A DNA stretch of 64,000 bases from Toxonevra muliebris (Eukaryota > Arthropoda > Insecta > Diptera > Pallopteridae). The DNA lies in assembly GCA_963691655.1 (NCBI GenBank), contig OY829326.1, forward strand, positions 11,892,878 through 11,956,877, written 5' to 3'. Position 1 is the stretch's first letter. Every line of letters begins with the position of its first letter. The notes below the pieces were generated by a model that searched no databases, was not told the origin of the DNA, and saw only the letters and a list, made by a program, of their open reading frames with translations. Positions 48,801-59,660 of the stretch are shown in pieces. A program made the translations under genes and the position numbers.

Positions 48801-51351
48801 ATTATTTGTGGAACTAAATACAAGGATTTGAAATTAACTAAATATTAATCCCACCCAACTCATGAAAGTCTGTAATTTTTAAACTAATTTACTTTTGAAA
48901 TTGTTTCAAAAAAGATGCGTCTAGAAATTTTAATTAAGAAACTATGAATAAAATATTAAGAAAGCATTTATATTTCCTGGAATTCTCATTTTTCCTTCTT
49001 TTAATTAAATATTTTCACATTAAAAATTCATTTAAAATTCCTTTCCATTCGCATATTTTTGTGCAGGCATGTATGACAGCCGCTTTAAAGATATTGTACA
49101 CAAATTGATTTCTACTGCCAGTATGCTCACTGTCCTTTGAACTGGAAAATTAATCAACAGGAATTCACGAATCGTCAACTTCAAAACTTTTAAATGCTTC
49201 ATTGAGCAAGAAAAGGTGTGATGACGTGATGACCGTATGATTCCTTTCAAATAAGTTTACAAAAAGTTTTGTTGATAGGAAATAGCTTTATGGTTTATTT
49301 AACCCTTATTTGATTTTAAAAGAAATTTTCTTTAAAATGCTAGTAGATAGCCTTAGAAAATTGTCTAAAATAAATATGAAGGGAAATTTAAGAAATGTTA
49401 ATGTTTTTGGAGTCATTCACAAGAATTAAATTATTAAGTCTTGTATAGAAACACAATATTTATAAAAATTTTGGATTGCAGTTGAGTTGAGCCCATTAAA
49501 TTCAAATGCATTAAGATATTTTCAAAACCACTTAGTGCCTCATTTGCTTTTTACTTTATAGAAAAATTAACTTAAATTTTCTCTGGTCCCTACTGTTTTC
49601 GATTCATTTAAATAGCTTTTCCATCACGTAGTATTGGTTGAAATTTATTGTGTCTGGCAAATTAAAAGATAGTAGATGTCTTGGTCAAACATAATAAATC
49701 TTTTAAAACTGCTAAGAACCTGTGATTTATCTCATTTGTCAAGCAATTTTTGGTTTTAAAACAAAAAAAGCCAACTACATGAATAAATGAGTACAAAAAC
49801 CTTTTACCGTTAAAAAATAGAAAGGCAATCAAAATTATATGAAGATACAAACAAAAAAAAAACTAGATTTGTTGGGCAATATTAATGAAACTCGTTTCTC
49901 GATTGCCAAAAAAATTTGACTATGTAAATGTATTTAGATTGTTTGTAATAAATCACTGCAATCATTTTTACCAAACTGTCAGATACAAGAAGAAACTACT
50001 CTACACATTTTGCATCTATGAGTTGATGTATATTTAAAAAGTAAAGTATAGCTTGTTGACATATTGACACTCTGGCACATATACCACATTGTACATACAC
50101 GTAAGCATACAGTCACGAGATAAAGGAAAAAAAAAAAACGAAAAAACCAAACTGGAACATCACTCATACGACATGTGAAACAAAATATATCAATACTTTG
50201 AGCAGCTTATGGCACACATGCCAAAAAATATTTCCCATTTTTATCGTTGACTTTGTGGTTCAACTACACACGGGTATATGTACACGTGCACAATTTCCAC
50301 AATTATGCACACAAGTCAAAAAGTTGATAAGAAAAAAATTTATATTGTAGTTACTCTTTAAATATACTTTTTAATTTTTTTTTTTTCTTACATAATAACA
50401 TGATTGATTGTGTAATTTTTCATGGAACTGCACATATTTGACAAAGATTGAGGAAAGATATACAGAAGATGTTAGTGACAGTTGAGTTTAACTACATGAA
50501 ATTGACTTTTAGTGAAGCATGTCATATGCTAGCGGAACTCGGAACTTGAGGTAGCAGTGTAGAGAAGTGCAGACCATTATATTGGCTAAATTCATAGCGA
50601 AGATGATAAAAACTGCTAGTTTTTTAAGACTTTAAAGTTTAAAGACATGAATCGATAAAATAAAGACTATACTTGGTTATTGAGCTAATTTCGTTTCTTC
50701 AGTGAGAGAATTAAAACTTTTCTGCGCAGATTGCAAATAAACTATGATTTTGGTTTCAGTATTTTTGTTTATGAAATTCTCGTTTTTTTTTTCGATACAA
50801 TAAGTGTTGCCGAAGACTTCGGCTATGACTCTGGAGCTTTGCTTTTGTTTTGTTTTGAGAGTAAATTTTTAAGAAATACCTCAAATTTGGAGGGTGATAA
50901 TGAAGGAAAATCTGCGCTTTAATAATGTGGGGAAATAGCAAAAAATTAAAAAATTCTCTTTCCATTGCTGAATTTAATTTCATAACAAAATCTTTTTTAT
51001 AAACATTAATTAAGAAATAATTTGCAAATGAATACATATATAATAACCTCTTCTTTGAAAAAGTACACAAATGTGAACTCATCTTTTTTTTCAGTTTTTT
51101 AATATCTGTATTTAATTATTCCTCCTAAAATCTAGTGAAATTAAGAGTACACGATCCATATTCTCTGATTATTCACATATAAATTTTATTTTGGGCATTT
51201 TTTAAAGTCGAAATTAAGCAATGTTGTGAAAAAATTATATTTTTGTTAGTAAGTAAATAAATTATTGTTTATAAAAAAAATATTATCAAATTTAAAACGT
51301 AAAATGCAAATAATATAATAATAGTGTTTAACTGAAGTGTGGTTTTAAATT
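42837..51351. other. long AT-rich non-coding stretch with microsatellites
   Basis: Holds (AC)n at about 43738-43755, (GTT)n at 43914-43930, an A-rich run at 45342-45367 and (GT)n at 46777-46793. Apart from a possible Tc1 scrap at 43090-43150, no element end or exon is recognised. The scattered frames (for example - 44076-44291, + 46037-46261, - 50756-51082) are Lys/Ile/Asn/Phe-rich and unconvincing. Confidence 0.4.
43090..43150 (-). pseudogene. possible Tc1-type transposase scrap
   Basis: On - a short frame reads SSGP-stop-PDLNSMQYLRDNRR, which recalls the Tc1 block WPxQSPDLNPIExLWxxLKR around the third catalytic residue. The Glu is replaced, and no other part of a transposase or termini are seen. 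Weak. Confidence 0.25.
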
Positions 51352-51353
51352 TA

Positions 51354-52607
51354 CACCTTGATCAAAAAATTCCCGGAATTTATTCAGAAAATTAGAAATA
51401 CAAGTTTATTCATCTAAATCTATATTGTCCGTTTCAAAGTAATCCCCATCGACAGCAACACACTTATGCCAGCGCTTGATCCAATCCTCGAAACATTTTT
51501 TATAGTAGGATTTTTCCATTACTTCCTATCGGCTGCTGAAACGCGTTCTCCGTAATGGTTTTTTAACTCGATTGAACAGAAAGAAATCACAGGGAGCCAA
51601 GTCAGGTGAATTCGGTGGCTATTGGATGGCATTTGTTGCATTTTTCGTCATAAAATTACGAATAATGATGGCACTGTGCGACGGTGCAAAGTCCACAATT
51701 CTGGTCTCTTTCGGCGAATTGCTTCACGCAAACGTCTCATAACGCCCTAAAAATACTCTTTGTTTACTGTCTGGCCTTCTGGCAAAAATTCATGATGCAC
51801 TACACCGTTGTAATCCATGAAAACCGTGAGCATTGCCTTCTTTTTTGACTGAAAACGACGTGGTTTTTTTGGTCTCGGCTCATTTGGTGAACGCCATTCA
51901 CTTGCCTGATGTCTGGATTGCGTGTCGTACTCATAACCCCACTTCTCGTCTCCAGTAATGATCCTTTTAATGAATGTGGGATCGGATTTAGCCTCGCAAA
52001 TCATGTCTTTTGCGACGTCAACACGGTCTCTTTTTTGCATGAAATTGAGGTCTTTTGGCACCAACTTTGCTGCTACACGACAGAAACCCAAATCATTAAC
52101 CAAAATGTCTTGGCAATGTTCAAGTCCTCCGCTATCTCTCTGATGGTTAATTTGCGGTTATTGACCAAAATTTCTTTTACTTCATCAACGTTTTCGTCGG
52201 TTTTCGATGTCGATGGTCTGCCACTGCGTTCATCATCTTCGATTGACTCACGACCACTTTTGAACCGCTCGTGCCATTGGTAAACGACCGTTTTCTTTAG
52301 AGAAGCGTTGCCGAAACACTTTTCCAACATTTCCAACGTTCGCGCACCATTAAATCCGTTTTTTACGCAAAATTTAATACAAGTTCGTTGTTGCAAATTT
52401 AAATCCATTTCTAAAAGTGTAAAAAATCGCCAACACATACAGAGATAGATGTACTCTTGGCTACGTAACTTTTGCAAATGTCAAGCTATGGTGCTAAGAT
52501 TTAGAAGGAATATCAACAACAGATGTACCAACTTAACAAAAAAACTAAAATCGGAACGATGGGAGCGCCACACGGTGGTTATTCCAGGAACTTTTTGATC
52601 AAGGTGG
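51354..52607 (-). mobile_element. mariner copy 2, near full length
   Basis: Left end CACCTTGATCAAAAAATTCC after TA (51352-51353), one base short of the usual CCACC. Right end on the other strand CCACCTTGATCAAAAAGTTC, with TA at 52608-52609. At 1254 bp it keeps both termini and leader. It is closely similar to copy 1 at 41821-42834. Confidence 0.92.
51406..52408 (-). pseudogene. mariner transposase copy 2, three main lesions
   Basis: ATG at 52408 (MDLNLQQRTCIKFCVKNG) opens a good DNA-binding domain with KTVVYQWHERFKSGRESIED and the linker DDERSGRPSTSKT. After EDLNIAK a 13 bp deletion relative to copy 1 (near 52110) shifts the frame. The next open part, to 51747, gives VAAKLVPKDLNFMQKRDRVD, the first Asp in RIITGDEKWGYEYD, and VVHHEFLPEGQTVNKEY, ended by TAG at about 51747-51749. 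A second deletion near 51690 removes the HYDNAP segment with the second catalytic Asp. The third is intact in NSPDLAPCDFFLF (near 51590). The C-terminus ends DNIDLDE, TAA at 51406. Dead, but in places copy 1 is not. Confidence 0.9.
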
Positions 52608-52609
52608 TA

Positions 52610-54939
52610 TGTGCTATTCGAAACAGTAAATACACATATCGTCGCCTGAGAGTTGATTTGGCGTATAGGTTTATGAATTCTTTTCAGCAAAAGGTATAAA
52701 CTTTACTAAGCAAAAACTACTTATCTGTATTTTGCTTAACCTAAAATACTCATCTATCCTAAAAATTTCACGTTTTCCAAACTTCCCTGAGTACAGACAT
52801 TGTATGTCAATTAGGTTCACAAAATTGTCAATATCTTTGTGTTTTTTGAATGCCAGCTGAGTAGTTTATTTTAAATTGCCTTTAAATTTGATTTTCTTCT
52901 GGATTAATTCAAAAAATCTAAAACTGAACGATAAACCTACTTGCTAATATCTAATACAAATATCTTAGATTTTCTTTCGAGAAATCAGAATAACCGATAG
53001 TCTGTGAAACCTCTAGACTATGGTAATTAAAGTCTACAATTTTGCATTGAATTAAAATCAGAAAAATAACTAAATTATGTTTAACTATTTGCTGTACAAG
53101 TAGATTGAACAAGATATAAATACTACAATATCCGCAGTTCCCTTCCAGGAAGTAACAAAAAGTAAATATAAATTAAAAGCGTATAAAAAAAGGATTTAAA
53201 AATAATGACATTTTCACATTCAAAATTTCGTTATTTCTTAAGAGCCAATGAAATTTGTTAGTAATAAACGTGAAATATTTTAATAACGAACATTTTTACT
53301 TGGATATAAGCACAAACTTTTAAATTGCCTGTAATGTAACATTGAACTTCAAATAAAATAAACAACAATAAAAATAAAATAAAATAAAAATAACAATGAA
53401 AAAAAAATTCAAAAGTGCAATTGCAAAGAAACCAACAAAGCAAATTTACTTTCTTTTCTTCTTTTCTTCACTTCAATTGTGTTGAAAAAGCCATAAAAAT
53501 TTAATGCCTACAAGCGAAACACAAATTAATTCAATTATACTATATATGTATGGGAATGTATGAGTGTATGTGTGGGCATATGTGTGGGCATATGTGTGAG
53601 TGTTTGTGTTAAGTGTAACAAAATTCAACTTAATGTCTAAAACATTGGTTGCTCTTGTCTGTCGGTCTGTCTTTTTGTTTAACAGCATTAATAAAAAAAC
53701 AACGCTCACACACATACATGTACACATATTCACACACATATATGTATGTACAATGAAAACAAACATATGCTAACTTCATGGTGTTATATCAGACAAAAAC
53801 CTAAAATAATTATGTATATACATTATTCGGTGATTTATGATTTTTATCTAAACATTTATGCATTTTTCTTCTATTCTTAAGTGAAAATATTTTATCATTA
53901 TCGAAAATATTTTCTCTTAAAATATTTAAGCAATTGAAATATGCTTCTTCTTTTTGAATGTTTGTGCTGATATTTTAATCTATTGTTTTTAAATAAAAAT
54001 TCTATTCACTACATTTCGCTATTTTATTGATACTAAATAGTTTTGCTTGTTAGTACTTTTTTTTTTAGTTTTTTAATATGACCTTGTGGGTGCGGTGGGC
54101 GAAGAGGAAATATTTCTAGTTAATGTGTGGCTGGAAGATCAAAGCTTTTGAAAGTCATCATTTAGAATGAGGAAAAATTAATTTAATGAGATACACTTGA
54201 AGAAATTTTTAAAAATATTTTATGTTTTTGATTTTATGCTTGTATAAGCAATATTTATTTTCGTATGAAAAAAAGTACGGTATGTGTCAGGAAGGAGAGC
54301 AAAAAAAGATTTGCAATCTAGGCATATATATGTGCCCTTTGCCTTTTATTTTATCCAATCTTTTCATTTTTTCTTAAGCACTTAAGCTGTTTTGAAACTG
54401 ATTTTTCCAATTCTTTTCAAAAAGAATTTGTAGTAGAAAAACTTTCTTCCCAAATTCCCCAGTGTATTGTTTACTAACGGTGAATGAAAGAAAACAAAAA
54501 CCGTAAAAAGAAAAATAGAAAATAAAAGAATCTTTATGTTTATTTTTTCATGAAAAAGACCTAAGAGCTTTTTAAAATAGTGGAAAAATAGGAGAATGCA
54601 GATGTGTAAAAGGAAAAATCTCTAGTGAAATAAAAATAAAATATGTATGTGAAAAATGTTTTATACTTAGTTTTATTTTATTGTGTCTCAATTTTTTGTT
54701 TGTTTTTGTTTTTTTTTTGAACAACGTAGCTTGTATAGAAATGTGCAGTGAGTGACGTCAAATTGTTAATGCAAACAATTGAAAAGATTTAAGCATCAGA
54801 GCAAACAAATATATATTGCTAATATTTGTGCAGAATTGATTTGTGCTCAGTTGGGTGGAAGAAACTAATATTGTAAATGGATCCAATTGTTTGATTTTTT
54901 TTCTCTATGTAATAATTTCAGTATTTTTTTAATTTATCT
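52610..54939. other. AT-rich non-coding DNA with TG-rich repeats
   Basis: TGTGTGGGCATATGTGTGGG repeats at about 53570-53605. The - frame at 53473-53766 is read across them. No gene recognised. Confidence 0.4.
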
Positions 54940-54949
54940 AGCCGTTGTT

Positions 54950-55245
54950 CTACTACTACTACTATTATGGCACAACAGCCCATGGAGGCTTTTCGCATCC
55001 ATTCATGTTGTGTGAGTTATATTTACACACGTATGGAAGGAGCCTACAGTTTTCTGCTGATTCCAAACGGTGAAGTGAAAAGCTTTTCATATGCACTTGG
55101 AGGTTTGCCATGACCAGCCAAGAGGGGGTATCGTGTAGAAAAATGTTTATTTTCTATTTTTTGATTTTTGAGTGTACCGAGATTTGAATCCGGGCACCTC
55201 CGCATTGCAGTCAAATACACTAACTACTAGGCTACGGCGAGCACC
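54950..55245 (-). mobile_element. tRNA-derived SINE, family A, (TAG)n tail
   Basis: Read on -, the head has an A box GTAGCCTAGTAGTTAGTG and a B box GGATTCAAATC at tRNA spacing. A core follows with CACTTGGAGGTTTGCCATG and GAATCAGCAGAAAACTGTAG, and the 3' end is GGGCTGTTGTGCCATAATAG, running into TAGTAGTAGTAG. Flanks AGCCGTTGTT (54940-54949) and AGCCAGTGTT (55246-55255) match 8 of 10 and may be the target duplication. SINEs of this kind are made by RNA polymerase III and moved by a partner LINE. Confidence 0.8.
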
Positions 55246-55350
55246 AGCCAGTGTTTATAACTGAATTTGTTGGGAATATCTTCTAAAAGCTGGATCTAGG
55301 CGAGGAAGCATTATCTTAAGACAAATTTTATCTGTTTTAACCATTTTGTC

Positions 55351-55420
55351 TATGTGGTATCACAATGGGCCGTTCAGGCCTAAGTGTGTCTCTCGACAGC
55401 CACTCCAACCTAACCTAACC
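55351..55420 (+). mobile_element. 5'-truncated SINE, family B, (CCTAA)n tail
   Basis: A 70 bp insert between perfect 13 bp repeats TAACCATTTTGTC (55338-55350 and 55421-55433). Sequence runs GTGGTATCACAATGGGCCGT, CAGGCCTAAGTGTGTCTCTC, then CCAACCTAACCTAACC. It equals the 3' end of the full SINE at 59343-59653. The perfect duplication suggests a fairly recent insertion. Confidence 0.85.
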
Positions 55421-55433
55421 TAACCATTTTGTC

Positions 55434-58400
55434 ATATTTGCTTCTACACGGCAAGACATTCTCTTGTGATAAAAAAAATTCGTAAAAGATCACAAAATAC
55501 ACCATAATTTTTTTTACAGGAGTTCAAAGTCACTGTGGTAATTTGATTGAAATCAATGGGTAAGTTTATTAGTTTGAAATCCTATAACGTTGGCGTCTAA
55601 GGCAGAGTTTTTTAATCTGAAAAGGTACACATTTTTGATTTTTATACCAACTCTTCACATCCTCTCGGCATCTTTCTTTTCTTGGATTCTTGGCAAACAT
55701 ATTTTCAATAATGTGTTCTAACGACACGAAAATAAGCCGTTTGGAAATTCGGAAAAATCTGAAAATTGCATGGATACTAATTTGATGCCAGTAAATTCGA
55801 ATCTGCAATAAAATCTTAGGTAAATTGACTACTATGACTACCAGGTTATGTCTAATATATGGAACACCTTTACTGTGTGTATCACGATTTTCGACACATG
55901 CTCTTGCCCAATATATATATCGACTAATGTCTGAAAGGGTTAAAGAAAAGGATTCCTAGTAAACATATTAAGAATGTGTTCGAACTTCCAAATTATCCTG
56001 GAAATTTTTAGAAATAGTTGTATCAAAATGAAGAGTATAGAAAGTAGGCGGAAGATTGGTAAAATGGTATAAACTTAAATGCTATGATAAGATAACTTAA
56101 AAATGTACTCAGCGAATACTATGAGCACTTTGTAAAATAAAATAATGATGTGACAGTCTATATTTGGGCTTAGAGCATTTGATCAGTGCACTAACCTTTT
56201 TTAAAAAATCATCCTTTCATTGTTGAAGTGGTTGCAATTATGTAGCTAATCTTCGATAACTCCCAATTTAGCCAGGATCTTTCTTTGTGAGAATATGGTG
56301 CACTTTATTTTGGTCACCTGTGACGACTATACTATTGCGAATATACCATCCAATATTTAGAAATTAACCAGATTGTTATTGTAAAGTAGGAAGGATTTCT
56401 CACATTCGTTCCAAAATGCTACTTTTTGGCTTTTAGTTGTAGCTCGCGCCTTATGTATGTATTTGATGTGTTCAATCATCCTCTAATTTTCTTGCTTGTT
56501 GATTTGGTTCCCTTTTTACATGGTCAGCTTTGGCCTATAAGTAATTAATTAAATGAGAAATGAGTCATATGTATGAATCTATGTCGATAGGTTAATCCAG
56601 ACAATCAAGGTGTTTAGTGCAGCTCTAAGCGTCTCTCTTCTTCGAGCAAACTTCCTTCATTATTTCATTGGCAAATATAAGGAAAAGAAAATCACTGATT
56701 TACATCAGCACTTGTTGATAATGAAGTATTAGTTTTCCTCGTGGGTTTATTTCAGTTTATTTGTTTCTGCAAAATACCTGATTGTCTACAGATTAACTTT
56801 ATTGAATTGCGACGTAGAGGTCATTTACACAGTACACCATTATGAAAGTGTAAAGTGCTATGAAAAATCTGTTTATTTTCATTTGTCGGAGCCAGAATTC
56901 AGCCATTGGCTCGTACAGCAACTTGTCGAATCAGAATTTTCATACTGCGTGATCGAGTATCTGAACACTATTCAAATGATCTAAAATAAATTCTTGTATT
57001 CAACACTTGAAAAAATTATTAATTTTATCCAAATGTACAAACCATATTTTATCTTGTGTAGATGTGTGTGCAATTGTACTCATGTGAAAAGCACAATTGA
57101 ATGAAATAAATTACAAAAACAGCAAATCAATTCATAATAATGTTCAAATACACAAACTATGTATGCATAAATAAATGTTTCATTTATAACACACTAGAGT
57201 ATATTTGACCAGTTACATAGAGAGTTGACTATATAAATTAAAAACATTAAAAATTTTGTTCGGAAGCCTTTATGCCAATAATTCAAATGCGAACCAAATG
57301 CCCGAACGAACGTTGGGGGATAAGAATTGCTAGCATGGCTGCCAATAAATTAACACACACACATACATAGAAATTCAAACGCACATGCTGCTGTGGCTAT
57401 GTTGCTGCCTACCATTAACAAAATTATTACCATTACTACAGATTTCGGGAAATGCGATAATAATAATAATAATTTCAACATTGCCGCATGTAATAATCTA
57501 ATAAAAATGTTGAAATTTACACACTCTAGCACAATACTCTAAACCTCTTCATAAAAGTCTACAATCCAGAGCGTGGAGCAGAATTCCAAGACCAAATGTT
57601 TCACAAACTTCGTAGTAAGTGTATGTTGTTGAAGAATGACTGGATGGAGAGTATGAGAACACATTAATATATAAATTATAACTAGTTTGCGAATTCGTGT
57701 ATTACTATATATGGCAATAACCATATATAGTATAAAATACTAAAACAATTTCACTAATTCATTATTTATTTTTGAGTGGTCTGTAGCAAGAACAAAAAAA
57801 AAAAAGAAAAGAAAAACATTAATTTAATATACATATTTAATACTTTGGTATTCCATGGAAAACGGATTTCCTTGAAAAGGTTGTAATTTTTTTAATTGTA
57901 TGTTTTTGATACAACCATAAATTAAAAAATCAATTTTTTATAGTTTTTTGTTTGTTTATTAGTGTTAGTGTGTTAAATATAATATTTTGCTAACGACTTT
58001 GTGATGTTGCTAACCAATAGTTTGAGAAAAAGTCGACTGGGCCATAAAGTTACTCATATACATATTTTTTCCAAGAATTGCTGACTGCCATTTTGACTGG
58101 CTTTTGAGTATGTCATATAGATGTTATCGAACTTGAACACATCTGTTTTTTTTTTGGTATCTTGCATCTACTTTCTACATATTGAATGTATGTATTTAGT
58201 AGAAGAAACTTTATTGCTTTATATTTAATGTGTGTGTCAATAGCGTTAAAGATAAAAGTTGTTGGTCTACTTGGAAATTTTATGAGAGATAAGCAAATTC
58301 GTTGATGGTAGAGTAAATAGCTTAAGTGTTGAAAGTAATTTGTGGAAAGTGAAAATCATAAAAATGTGTCAAACGTGAAGTGCACCCAAATTTTAATACC

Positions 58401-58655
58401 AAAAGTAAAATAAACATTTACTTTTGGTTCAATGAAAATAAGAGCGTTTTGAGGGTGAAAATAGTTGTATGAAATAATAATACAGCCGAATTAACTAAAA
58501 TATTCATTGAAAAAAGTCTTACGCTTAAAATTGATAAATAACACAGGTTTATATTTGATAATATTATTGTGAAAGTAATAAGAATTATAAATAATTGCCT
58601 AAAAGTATGCACAGTTTTTTCTTTTAGCTTTTCGCCGTAGTTCTCAAAATTAAAG
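55434..58655. other. AT-rich non-coding DNA
   Basis: A (TAA)n run at about 57458-57472; a GAAAGGGTTAA at 55934 looks like a piggyBac-type end but has no partner. The - frame at 55569-55808 and others have no recognised domain. Confidence 0.4.
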
Positions 58656-58657
58656 TA

Positions 58658-59244
58658 CAGGTAGACTTCGCTTAACACGGGGGTTACATTCTTGGAAAAT
58701 GCCGTGCTAAGCGAAATCGTGTTAAACGATACAAGGAACCAGTGCAAAAAGTGGGGTTACGTACCAGGATCTTAAAAGACACCCAAAAATAAATTTTTTG
58801 ATTTTTCAGACATTTTTTTAATTGAAATTATAGTTATAGATATAGTACATAAGAAAGTAAACAAAAACTTCGATCGATCCCGTAAACTTGGGGATTTTTC
58901 TCTTTTTTCTATTGTTTTTGCGCCCAAAACTGTCAACGGGTCTAGTTCAGCGTTCTTTTACATACGCCAGTACATTATCCAATCCATAGCATATATAAGA
59001 AATGTCAAAACAAATTTCCCAGCGTTCTTGGTGCTGCTAGAAGGGTTTTTGTTTGCAACCTCTAAAAAATTTATTTTCAAGGCAAAAAACCTTTAAATTT
59101 CAAAATTTTCTGGAAATTTTTTTTTTTACTATACCATATTAGAACGAGGTTTTTACCGTTTTGAACGAAAATGAGTCGCAAAAAGTGAAACGTGTTAGAG
59201 CGAGGCTTTACTATAAGAATAACCTGTTAAGCGAGGTCTACCTG
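58658..59244. mobile_element. pogo/Tigger-type MITE
   Basis: Ends CAGGTAGACTTCGCTTAACA and, on the other strand, CAGGTAGACCTCGCTTAACA (19 of 20), flanked by TA at 58656-58657 and 59245-59246. The CAG...CTCGCTTAACACGG style is that of Tigger/pogo elements. Related GCTAAGCGAAATCGTGTTAA and CGTGTTAGAGCGAGG motifs recur inside each end. No transposase; 587 bp. Confidence 0.82.
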
Positions 59245-59342
59245 TAATTAAAACTTCAATTCTCTTTAGAATATAAATTGTAATGTCCCACTATACCGTG
59301 GAAAAAATAGGTTATTGACTAAAGATGGCCCACTGTAACGTA

Positions 59343-59653
59343 GGTTAGGTTGGTTAGGCTGTTGAGAGACACACTTAGGCTTGAACGGCCCATTGTGATA
59401 CCACAAAGTTCGACCTACAGTTTAACGCCGATTCCGAATGGCGGTGTTGCAACTTTTTATTGGCTTGGTGGTTTTGCCATTATCAACTAATGTGTGTACT
59501 TGTACACTATCTTATAATTCTGATACACTTAATATTGAAAGTGAATATAAGAAAGTAATGAAAATTAACCACCAGACGAAGACGGGAATTGAACCCAACC
59601 ACCCAGATGAAAGTCTAGTGCACTACCCACTAGACTATCAAGGTCGTCTACCC
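59343..59653 (-). mobile_element. tRNA-derived SINE, family B, full length
   Basis: Flanked by TAACGTA (59336-59342 and 59654-59660). Read on -, the head has an A box GATAGTCTAGTGGGTAGTG and B box GGGTTCAATTCCCG at tRNA spacing. The general form resembles a tRNA-Glu-like source (loop CTTTCAT), though stem pairing is poor. The core shows ATGGCAAAACCACCAAGCC in reverse, GAATCGGCGTTAAACTGTAG and then GTGGTATCACAATGGGCCGT, and the tail is AACCAACCTAACCTAC. The + frame at 59438-59656 is antisense to it. Confidence 0.85.
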
Positions 59654-59660
59654 TAACGTA

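Noticed and set aside
51909..52283. 124-codon + strand frame
   Set aside because: Antisense to the mariner transposase at 51406-52408.
55403..55425. CCTAA repeats as telomeric DNA
   Set aside because: Only three to four units, joined to SINE sequence and bounded by a target duplication, so it is a retroelement tail.
55925..55950. piggyBac-like end GAAAGGGTTAA, and similar TTAACCC at 49300 and GGGTTAA at 32509
   Set aside because: No matching opposite end at a plausible distance for any of the three.
59438..59656. 72-codon + strand frame
   Set aside because: Antisense reading of the SINE at 59343-59653.
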